Positions 33,463-41,336 of a DNA stretch of 64,000 nucleotides are shown piece after piece. The stretch covers positions 11,160,001 to 11,224,000 of the forward strand of contig JBHGNT010000007.1 of NCBI GenBank assembly GCA_043228905.1, written 5' to 3'. The DNA comes from Azolla caroliniana. Its lineage: Eukaryota; Polypodiophyta. The notes below the pieces were generated by a model. It did no database searches and was not told where the DNA came from. It saw only the letters and a program-made list of their open reading frames with translations. Numbering within the stretch: position 1 is the stretch's first letter; the number at the start of each line of letters is the position of its first letter. The translations under genes were made by a program, and so were the position numbers.

Positions 33463-35655
33463 TCAGAGCGGGATGTCGTTCCTCTTCTTCAGGTGCCTCC
33501 ATATGTACCCGTCCCAGAGAAAGAATCGGTAGGCTTTCTTCCGAATCCGGTTGGCCTCGTCCGTTGTCCATGCCGCGTCCGGTGTCATTGTTTTAAGGAA
33601 CCCACCGATCTGCAGCCACTCCCCGTCGTACTTGCTCTCGTCAAAATCATTAAGCGTTGGAGTGCATTCCCTGCCGGTTGTTACGTGAGCCGCCTTGAAG
33701 AAGTCCACGCCGACTTCCTCGTCCTCCAAAACCATGCCGCCCTCGTTTTCGAACCTCTCCCTTGAAAGCATGTCGGCCATGGCATTGTCTTTCCCGGAAA
33801 TGTGTTGTATTTCTGGATTCAGGGACTTGATGTACGCTATCCACCTGAGCATTGCCAGGTCTGACGTCACGCATCTGGAAACCATGCCAAGAATTGGCAG
33901 GCAGTCCATCTCGATAATTACCTCTGCCCCGATCAGGTAGTCTTTATCGGCCTTTACCGCCGAAACGATACCCCAGAGCTCGCGTTTAACCTGGGCGTAT
34001 CCTCGTTGTCGCTTGCTGAGGACCTTTGCGCTGAACCGGATCGGGAAACGCATGTCGTCCTCGTCCTCTTGGTTGACGACCCATCCGATCCCGGTCGGAC
34101 TCGTGTCTATCGTTACGTAAATCGGAGTGTCCTTTCCGTAGACAGCCTTTCGGAGCGCCGGAGCTCCGGCAAGTGCTTCCTTCATCTTTCGGACAGACTC
34201 CGTATGCTCGTCTCTCCACTCGAAATTTCGCCCCTTTTTCAGCAACCCGTATAACGGCTCCGCGACATGAGCGTAATGCGGGATCCAAATGTGGTAGAAC
34301 GCGCACGCTCCCAAGAACCTCCGAACCTCCGTGACTGAGCTACAATCGTCCTTCATCGCGGAGATGGCTTCTACCTTAGCTGGAGACGGTTTCCAGCCAT
34401 ACGACCCGCATAGGTGTCCGACGAGCATGATCTCCGATTGCCCGAAGGCCGATTTTCCCCCGGAGAAGGTGAGCCTCACGCCCTCCAACCTCTGCAGCAC
34501 CTTCTCGCAGTCATCGATGTGTGTTGCCACGAATTTCCGGCACCCGTCCGGTCCGATTGTCTCGTCCCTTTCCTCCACTGGGCATCCCTTGATCGGGACG
34601 TCGTCCATAAACGGCATGGTGATGTCCGGGATACAATCCCTCAGCACCTTGTTCATTGCGTTCACCATGTGAGCCACCGAGTTCATCCCTCCTTGTGGTA
34701 GGGTACACATCCGTACTAGGCCGAGAGGAGTTCGCATTCTCGTGATGTCTCTGCTCTCTATGGCTAGCTGGAACTGATCGTACCCCGAGTAGAGATCACC
34801 GACTGAGTAAATCAACCTTCCAGCGAAGGCCTCCGTGAACTCGTCTATTGTCGGTCTGATTCCTGCGATTCGAATGGTCACCTTGTTGAGCGGCTGCAGG
34901 TCTTGAATAAAGCGCAGCATGCCGTCCTTCTTTGGCACGGTAAACCACCGATTCGAGTATGGGGCACTCGACAGTTCGAGGATTCCCATCTCGACCTTCT
35001 GCTTTAACAGCTCCATCAGCTTCGGGATGTGAGCTCTGGGTACTGGAATCGGTTTGAGACTCCACGGCACATGCGGTACCGTGAATATCACCATCGGTTC
35101 CACGACTGTCGGGTCTACACACCCGATCTCCTCCGGTGAGAATGCGAAAGCCTTCCCGTGCCTTCCGAGCATTCCCCGAAAACGGTCCTCTTCCGCTAGC
35201 AGTAGAAAGCCGCCCCCACCGATTTTGAGCTCGCGCAGCGTTATGTCCGTGAACGTGTGTCCTATGCAGGCCGGATTTTGTAAACTCGGGTCCGACGCAA
35301 CCCCCTTTATTCGCAACTCGCTGGCCTCCGGCAAGGGAGCCGCGATTGGCCTTACCTTCCGGTCCACAGTCTTGTACCTCGTGTCCACCCGGGCCGTCCG
35401 ATCCGACTCGAGCCCTCTACTGAAGTCCGCGATGACTTCGTACATCCTTTCCGAACATACCGGAATCGTCCGGTCCTCTCTCCGACTACCTCTCGCAGCT
35501 CCCCCAAGGTATCCACGAAAGAGACCACCTCCACGGCTCCGTTGATTTCCTCTCCAAGGACGAGGATACCACATGCCCGAAGTTGCTCCTCCGCCCTTTT
35601 CTTCTTCCGGCCAACAACGTCGACTATCGTACGCCCTCCGTTGTCGGAGAACCAA
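33463..35655 (-). CDS. Gypsy-3 reverse transcriptase and RNase H (730-codon frame)
   Basis: Copies element RNA into cDNA and degrades the RNA strand. A single open frame without its own ATG, part of a larger polyprotein. From about residue 200: WSLKPIPVPRAHIPKLMELL, WFTVPKKDGMLRFIQDLQPL, YSVGDLYSGYDQFQLAI, and TLPQGGMNSVAH. The active site is MPFMDDVPIKG (F-M-D-D rather than Y-x-D-D). An insert of about 20 residues follows it, then SAFGQSEIMLVGH. RNase H has TIDTSPTGIGW, VKRELWGIVSA and the final GKDNAMADMLSR. The frame closes with TGA just before the integrase. This RT differs from the Tat/Athila RTs of Gypsy-2 and Gypsy-4 and from Gypsy-1. Confidence 0.88.
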   Translation of the reverse strand: MVLRQRRAYDSRRCWPEEEKGGGATSGMWYPRPWRGNQRSRGGGLFRGYLGGAARGSRREDRTIPVCSERMYEVIADFSRGLESDRTARVDTRYKTVDRKVRPIAAPLPEASELRIKGVASDPSLQNPACIGHTFTDITLRELKIGGGGFLLLAEEDRFRGMLGRHGKAFAFSPEEIGCVDPTVVEPMVIFTVPHVPWSLKPIPVPRAHIPKLMELLKQKVEMGILELSSAPYSNRWFTVPKKDGMLRFIQDLQPLNKVTIRIAGIRPTIDEFTEAFAGRLIYSVGDLYSGYDQFQLAIESRDITRMRTPLGLVRMCTLPQGGMNSVAHMVNAMNKVLRDCIPDITMPFMDDVPIKGCPVEERDETIGPDGCRKFVATHIDDCEKVLQRLEGVRLTFSGGKSAFGQSEIMLVGHLCGSYGWKPSPAKVEAISAMKDDCSSVTEVRRFLGACAFYHIWIPHYAHVAEPLYGLLKKGRNFEWRDEHTESVRKMKEALAGAPALRKAVYGKDTPIYVTIDTSPTGIGWVVNQEDEDDMRFPIRFSAKVLSKRQRGYAQVKRELWGIVSAVKADKDYLIGAEVIIEMDCLPILGMVSRCVTSDLAMLRWIAYIKSLNPEIQHISGKDNAMADMLSRERFENEGGMVLEDEEVGVDFFKAAHVTTGRECTPTLNDFDESKYDGEWLQIGGFLKTMTPDAAWTTDEANRIRKKAYRFFLWDGYIWRHLKKRNDIPL

Positions 35656-35827
35656 AATTTCCTACTTATAGTACAGGTCTTCTTTGCTATCGTACACTTG
35701 TGGGGTTTTCCAGGAGTGTCCGGACTATCGTGGCCCCACGCCTTGATAGCCCTCTCTAAAAATCCTCTCGGCTTTCGCCCCCGAGGGTCTCGCGGTTCCG
35801 CTCATGGTTCGGTCTCACCGTCAGGAA

Positions 35828-36877
35828 CTAGACCGAGTGACGCCCATCCTTGCTCTTGACCCTTGCATAGGCCGAGCCGTTGTCCAGCACCTTGGTTTCC
35901 ATCCGTGCTGCCGTGATGTACGGTTCTCCTAGTATAACCAGAGGTGAGGACGTCTCCTGCACGAAGAAGTGCTGGTCAATCTCGACATCGCCGATCTTTA
36001 CTCGTACATTCGGGCAGGCTCCATGCAGTTCTTCGGTGGCACGCATCGCTGCCCGTATTTTCCACCCGTGCTTGGTGTTGATCGGCCATTTCCCTTTCTT
36101 ATAGAAGTCCATGGGCATCAAATTGATTTCTGAACCGTGGTCCACGAACGCCACCACCGGTTCATGAACATCTTCGATCTTCACGGGGGTCTCCATGGTC
36201 GCTCTGGCCCAGTGCGGCCGCGAATAATGGCTCTCCACCAACTCGTCTTCCAGCGCCATGTCCTCTATGTGCGTCGTCCGCACCTCCACCGGCTTCTCCG
36301 GTTCTGTCTCCGTCGACAGCCTCTTCCTCTTCACCAAGTCTACGATGGAGTCGTGGAACTCCTTCTTGGCGATCCCGAGCACTTCCCTCAGCGACAGTTC
36401 CACCTTGTTGTCGAGGATTCGTTCTTCCAGGACCTTTCGCAGGTCCATGGATCTTTCGATTTTTGTGCCCAGCCGGTACCCGCCCCTCTTGGGATTATCC
36501 TGGGCGCCGGTTACACCGGCCTCACTTCGTCTTTGCCCGAATCGAGTTTCATATCGTTGTGAGGGCATGGCCCCTCCGGTTTTCCCTACCCGCTTGTCCT
36601 CCACCAGAGCCTTGTAGTTTTGACAAGCGGCTTCGACGAAGCCCGTCTTTTCTTCCACCGGGTCACTCCACCGGGTCACCTCTCGGACCCGTTTTTCCGC
36701 GCAGTCCGCCTCTTCGTTCCTTAGTCGTGCGCTGGCGAGGCCTTCTAGCATCGTCGGCCAGAACCCGGCTTTGTTCATCTTCGGGGCCTCGCCACCTCCG
36801 ACCCGAATACCAACTGACACCGAGTAGTGGACGGTCTCCGCGTGACGAGCCACCGCCTCCTCCATCAACCTTTTCAT
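35828..36877 (-). CDS. Gypsy-3 Gag C-terminal region and protease (349 aa frame)
   Basis: The frame starts at an ATG (36877-36875). About 200 residues are charged and linker-like (LSLREVLGIAKKEFHD near the middle). A retropepsin domain follows with VVAFVDHGSEINLMPM, that is D-H-G-S in place of D-T/S-G. It continues through a PNVRVKIGDVEIDQHFFVQ segment to LVILGEPYITAARMETKVLD, matching the C-terminal ILGxP region of the family. Downstream the frame breaks before the RT (35656-35827). The identity comes from motif order; the role of His next to the catalytic Asp is unknown. Confidence 0.8.
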   Translation of the reverse strand: MKRLMEEAVARHAETVHYSVSVGIRVGGGEAPKMNKAGFWPTMLEGLASARLRNEEADCAEKRVREVTRWSDPVEEKTGFVEAACQNYKALVEDKRVGKTGGAMPSQRYETRFGQRRSEAGVTGAQDNPKRGGYRLGTKIERSMDLRKVLEERILDNKVELSLREVLGIAKKEFHDSIVDLVKRKRLSTETEPEKPVEVRTTHIEDMALEDELVESHYSRPHWARATMETPVKIEDVHEPVVAFVDHGSEINLMPMDFYKKGKWPINTKHGWKIRAAMRATEELHGACPNVRVKIGDVEIDQHFFVQETSSPLVILGEPYITAARMETKVLDNGSAYARVKSKDGRHSV

Positions 36878-37856
36878 ACCCCCTCGCCCGACGTTCAGGT
36901 CCAGGGGCCTTCAGGTTTCGCTGGCGTGCACCCGACCATTCCACAGGTACACCACGTTGCTTCTCATCGCCTCGGCGAAGTCCCCGCAGTCCTTCCGGAT
37001 GTGGCCAACCGCGTCACACCACATGCACCTGTTTCCAGCCAGAGGTCATCGGTCACGGCCCTGTTCACTACCGTCCCTCCGTGCTTGGGCGATCTGGAGA
37101 TCCTTTACCATCCGCGTCAGTTCCTCGAGAGCTGCTCCCCCGGACGAGCCCTTGACCATGCCGGTCGAAGCCGATCCGGTCTCGAGCCAAACTCGGGTCT
37201 CTTCCCTTCACGTTGGAGGCGTTGGCTCGAGCTTCCTCGTTGTGACAGAGGCCGCCCCTGTCAATCCTTTGTCAACCCATTCCCGTCGTTTGTCGAAACA
37301 GCCACAGACCCTTTTCAACACGGCCCAGTCGGTCGTCAGCCCGTCATCGATTTCCAATAGGAGGCCTACCTGCTCCCGATCCCGCTCATCAACTTACTTA
37401 ACAAATAATAGGACACGGCTTCTGTCCAGAACGGTCCGGTCAAGCACCGAGAGGCGCGCGAAGCGTTCCTCAAACTCCCAGAGGAGCACCGACGCGTTCC
37501 TTCCTTTGTCGGGGGTCTCCACCCACTCCATGAAGTCCCGCTTCGAAAGTCGAAGCGCATCTTCAAGCCCGTATTTTTCGAGGAGCCGACCTTTGAACTC
37601 CTCCCAGGTCCGGCTCTCGGCCCGTACCTCGAGCACCTCCGTATGGATACCCGGCATCGCCACTCGAGGGAATCCGGCTAGACACCTCTCTTCCGGAATG
37701 TCCCTCATTACCATCTCAGCCCGGTAGGACGCCAAGTAGCTCGTGGCATCCTTCCCACTAAACCGGCCGATCGTACCGACAACCACCTCGATAGCCCTAT
37801 CAAGGGCGCCGGTGCCTTCGCACGCACTCACTATACGGTCCACAGCCGAAGCCATG
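36878..37856 (-). pseudogene. Gypsy-3 Gag (main part)
   Basis: Continues from the first codons at 47664-47689, across Gypsy-4. From MASAVDRIV (37856 downward) the frame is open to a TAA at 37394-37396. It has a Gag core (RTWEEFKGRLLEKYG and FMEWVE) typical of retrotransposon Gag. It then reads on in the same frame through a TGA near 37050 to a CCHC zinc knuckle, CMWCDAVGHIRKDC, near 36990-37030. Two nonsense codons show that Gag is not made intact. Confidence 0.85.
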
Positions 37857-37861
37857 GCTTC

Positions 37862-38281
37862 TGTTATTCGCTTAGCCGGACAAGGCCTAACACAAGGTGT
37901 CACGGAGACACTTCACCAAAGGGTGATTACGGCATAGGATTAAGATTCAACGATTACACCGACTTACGTAGGTTACGCGATTAGAATGCTTTGGTTAATT
38001 ACACGCGTAAGATATAACAGTAATTACAGAACGGAAATCAAGACAGAAGTATAAACATCATAAGCTCTATTAATTATCCGCTGTGATTACAATGGGGTCC
38101 GGGCCTTTAAATAGGTTTCCGGCCCGTAGTACAAAACGGTGCCTCCCGCACCTATTCGGGATCCGTCCGGATCTGGAACGGCATACCGTTTCCAGTCCGT
38201 CCGTCCACACTATGCTCATTTACAACTATATTTAATTAATTCCTTCACTCCGTATTTTGGACTCCTTGCCGGCCGGTAACA
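37862..38281 (-). repeat. Gypsy-4 3' LTR
   Basis: 420 bp; + strand TGTTATTCGC to GCCGGTAACA. On the minus strand a TATA-like CTATTTAAAGG lies at 38104-38114. The single difference from the 5' LTR is C versus T in the ACACGCG/ACATGCG stretch near 38004. No strong polypurine tract precedes it. Confidence 0.97.
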
Positions 38282-38333
38282 CATGGCACGCCCGTGGGAC
38301 AGTACCTTGTACGTCGAACCCTGCTCGGCCCCT

Positions 38334-40964
38334 TCATTGTTCACCCAAATTGTCCAAAATACTTTGTTCAAGAATTTCCACTTGTTCTTCCGGTTGTGGT
38401 TGTTGCGGCTGTGCTTGCTGCTGCTGTTGCGGTTGGGACTGTGGCTGTTCCGGCTGCTCTATGGGCGGCTGCTCCGTTTGTTTCTCTGACTCCGGCTGCT
38501 CCGTTTGACTGCTTCCGGTCCGGTCTCCTTCCAGTAACGGTTCCTCATCACTGAGGTTGACCGTAACCGGTTCTCGTTCTTTCTCTCCCCGGATCCGGGA
38601 CCTCTCGTAGCTTTCAAACTGGATCTGCGCCTCCAGCCTGTCGTCGTCCAGCTGAGCTACAAGTTGCCGAACCTGCCCTAGTTGGTCATCTGCCAAGGCT
38701 TGAAAGTCTTCGGCAAGCTCATCTCTTATGCCGGTGAAGTCTTCGGAAGTCAACATATAGCAATCATCTCCCTCCTTCCGCCGGTTCTCTACGTCGGCCC
38801 GGAGCAATTGGAGTTCCGCCGCGTTCGTGGCCCACTTGGTCCACCATTTGACGAAACCGTTGTCAATCAAGCTCTTGGTCTGGTTCAACCAGGCCCGCAT
38901 GATATCCTGGATGCGACTTGCTCCCATTTGCGCTCTGCTTTCCACCACTTGTCGCTCCTCCTTCAACTGCTTGATGAGATTCGCCGTATCCTCCGCTTGC
39001 TCTCTGTAGCGCGTCAGCTGCCCTTGATATGTCGTTTGCAGCCTCTGCAGTACCTCCGCCGCTCTTTCTTTTTCCACCTGCTGTTGCCTGAGGAGCTCTG
39101 TCCGAACCTTCTCCGCCTCTTCCAACCGTCTTCTGTTTTCCGCTTGTTCCTTGGCGAATGCGGTTGCGGTCCGATCAACTGCTTGCCGGAGCTCATCCGT
39201 CCGTTCCTTGTGCTCCGTTTGCAACCGTTTATACTCCCGGTGCAATTGCTCAAATTCCTCCGTTTTTTGTTTGAGCTTGCCGTTGATCTGGCGATGGTTA
39301 CGGTCTTCCCGGTCCTTTACCTGCCGGAGTTCCTCTTTCAGGCGCTCTACTTCTGTTTCGGCGTTTCTCCGGAGCCTGTCCTTCTCTTGCAGCATTTTCT
39401 CCTTTTCCTCCTTGAGCCAGTCGTACGCCTGGTGGCCTTTCCGTAAGCTCTCCTCGGCCCGGCGTAGATTCTCAGCAGTCTTTTTGAGTTCTGCCTCCGC
39501 TGCCGTCTTCAATTCTCTTTCGCGGCTCCTCAGCGCTTCTTGGGCAGCTAACTCATCCTTTAAATCCGCAAGCTCTTGGGCTTGTGCCGCATTTCTCTCC
39601 GGAACGGTTTCCGTTGCCGGGGTCTGATTGCTATGTACAGGTTGATCTGCCGCTTTATTCTGTACATTGCCCGGAGTCACCGGTGCTTGGACTTGTGTTG
39701 TCAAAGCTAATTGAGCCATTTCCCTTGTGACCCTGTCCAAGTCTTGTTCAAGGCTCCGGATTCTGGACCGGGCCGTCTCTAGATCTACGGTTGTGACGAG
39801 CAACCGTTCCTGGTGCGCTCTCTCTTCCGCCTCTATATACTCGACCGCTCCGGCGATTTGCTCGCCTACCCACCGTAGCCACATGCTACTGGTGCCTTGT
39901 TGCTGTACTGGTCGGGTCGGCTCATTCAACGTGGAATTGTCTGGCCTGAGTGCCTGCATATGCCGTTCTGGTTCTACTCCTTGGCCGCCGTGTGTGCTGG
40001 CTGGGCTCGCCGGCTGTTGAGTTCCGGTTCTCGCCGTCTCCGGAGCCGTTGGAATGACTTCTTCTATAGAAGTTGACAAGACTGGTTCCCTACGCACCGG
40101 TTCCGGTTCCTCCCTTGTGGTTTGCTCAGGTTGAGTTGGGGGCATTTCTGCCTCTCGCGGGTACGACCGCTCCCCTCCTGTCTCGGCGGTCCTACTTCTT
40201 GACCGTCGTTGGAGGTGCTCTTCTGGCTCCTCCGTTTCCTCTTCCTGTGTAACGGCATGTTTCTGTGCCATCAAGGGTTCCGGTTCCTTCTGTCCCGGTC
40301 TCCGCATGGTTATCTTGACGGGTCGGACCGGTGACACCTCCTCCGGTTCTGGGACCCGTTTCTTCCCTTTCGTCGCCGGCTTTGAGGTGCTTCCTTCCAA
40401 TACTCTTGGCCGCTTCTTTGGCTGAACGGTCTCGACCGGCGGCACGAGCAATGTTATCCACTGAGCTACGGCATGCCACAGCTTCCGGCCCTCCTTGCCA
40501 TCCTTTCCTCGTACCATGTCGATTGCCGCGCACAAACCGTCTGCAATCAACACCGGCCAGTCCACCTGGATCCCTTCATAGGTGGCTATGATCATCCCTG
40601 CCCGATTTTTTGGCATGACAGGGGGTCGGGGGTACACGTGGCCGTACTCATGGAGCACTCGAGCTATCTCCCTGAACAGCGGATCTTCGCCGCCCTGCGT
40701 TCGATAGCCTTTGCCGGCTACAGAGTACTCACCGAAATATCGGGTGAGTTGCTCCGAGGTTGGATTATCAATCTGAAAAATACCTCCCTCCGGAAGGCCT
40801 GTTAGCGCACGGATCGCTTCCTCGGTGATGACTTCCTTGTCGAGCGCCTTGATGACCTGGTCGGCTTCTCTGTGCGGTGGTGCTTCCATGATGGTCAAAA
40901 ACCCATCCAGTCCGTGTTGCCTGAACCATTTCCTGGCCGCTTCCGTCAGCGTTTGTGGTTCCAT
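38334..40964 (-). CDS. Gypsy-4 downstream ORF: large coiled-coil protein of about 876 aa, function unknown
   Basis: Separate intact ORF between integrase and 3' LTR. The frame stays open to 41264, but upstream codons look like untranslated leader. The ATG at 40964 (MEPQTLTEAARKW) begins protein-like sequence, so I place the start there; ATGs at 41135 and 41180 are alternatives. Residues 1-180 look globular (RALTGLPEGG, then RPPVMPKNRAGMIIATYEGI and a Trp-rich end). This is reminiscent of the plant transposon-associated domains that contain an 'ITGLP' motif; that assignment is inference. Residues 180-370 are a Pro/Glu/Thr-rich linker. From about 370 to 800 there are long heptad-rich coiled coils full of Glu, Arg, Lys, Leu and Gln. 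The tail is Gln/Pro-rich. There is no signal peptide and no membrane segment, so it is not an envelope protein of the usual kind. It may act in Gag assembly or cDNA transport, but nothing here proves this. Confidence 0.85.
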   Translation of the reverse strand: MEPQTLTEAARKWFRQHGLDGFLTIMEAPPHREADQVIKALDKEVITEEAIRALTGLPEGGIFQIDNPTSEQLTRYFGEYSVAGKGYRTQGGEDPLFREIARVLHEYGHVYPRPPVMPKNRAGMIIATYEGIQVDWPVLIADGLCAAIDMVRGKDGKEGRKLWHAVAQWITLLVPPVETVQPKKRPRVLEGSTSKPATKGKKRVPEPEEVSPVRPVKITMRRPGQKEPEPLMAQKHAVTQEEETEEPEEHLQRRSRSRTAETGGERSYPREAEMPPTQPEQTTREEPEPVRREPVLSTSIEEVIPTAPETARTGTQQPASPASTHGGQGVEPERHMQALRPDNSTLNEPTRPVQQQGTSSMWLRWVGEQIAGAVEYIEAEERAHQERLLVTTVDLETARSRIRSLEQDLDRVTREMAQLALTTQVQAPVTPGNVQNKAADQPVHSNQTPATETVPERNAAQAQELADLKDELAAQEALRSRERELKTAAEAELKKTAENLRRAEESLRKGHQAYDWLKEEKEKMLQEKDRLRRNAETEVERLKEELRQVKDREDRNHRQINGKLKQKTEEFEQLHREYKRLQTEHKERTDELRQAVDRTATAFAKEQAENRRRLEEAEKVRTELLRQQQVEKERAAEVLQRLQTTYQGQLTRYREQAEDTANLIKQLKEERQVVESRAQMGASRIQDIMRAWLNQTKSLIDNGFVKWWTKWATNAAELQLLRADVENRRKEGDDCYMLTSEDFTGIRDELAEDFQALADDQLGQVRQLVAQLDDDRLEAQIQFESYERSRIRGEKEREPVTVNLSDEEPLLEGDRTGSSQTEQPESEKQTEQPPIEQPEQPQSQPQQQQQAQPQQPQPEEQVEILEQSILDNLGEQ

Positions 40965-41336
40965 GTCTGCTTCGAGGTCGAGGAAAGATGGCGAGGTCGA
41001 GTGGTGATGAGAGTAAGAGCGAGAGAGAGAGCGTTCTGAATGCGGGGGTTCTCTGAGTGCAGGTTCGCGTTTGCTAAGCTTCCACTGCCTTGGTGCTTCT
41101 GTGCTTCTTGGCTCGCGAAATGAAAAGGTCTCCATGCGTTCTGCTTCTTCTTTGTGCGTTTTGGCGCCTTTTTCGAGCATGCACACGTCGTGTACCAATT
41201 TAGTATTAAGTAGCGTGGTGGCTCTTAAATGCCCACTTCGTACCTTTTCGCTCCTTGCTTTCACGTCCGTTCATACCTCGATTTTTAATGTTTTTTATTT
41301 TTATTTTTTTTTATTTTTAAATGACGGTATGTGGTC

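Noticed and set aside
36463-37727. Long + strand frames across 36.4-37.7 kb
   Set aside because: Shadows of GC-rich minus-strand Gypsy-3 Gag.
38334-40964. Envelope-like protein
   Set aside because: No signal peptide, transmembrane segment or cleavage site can be seen.
40965-41264. N-terminal 100 codons of the Gypsy-4 downstream frame
   Set aside because: Composition is unlike the rest (simple (GA)-type tract, Ser/Arg/His runs); a better start is the ATG at 40964.
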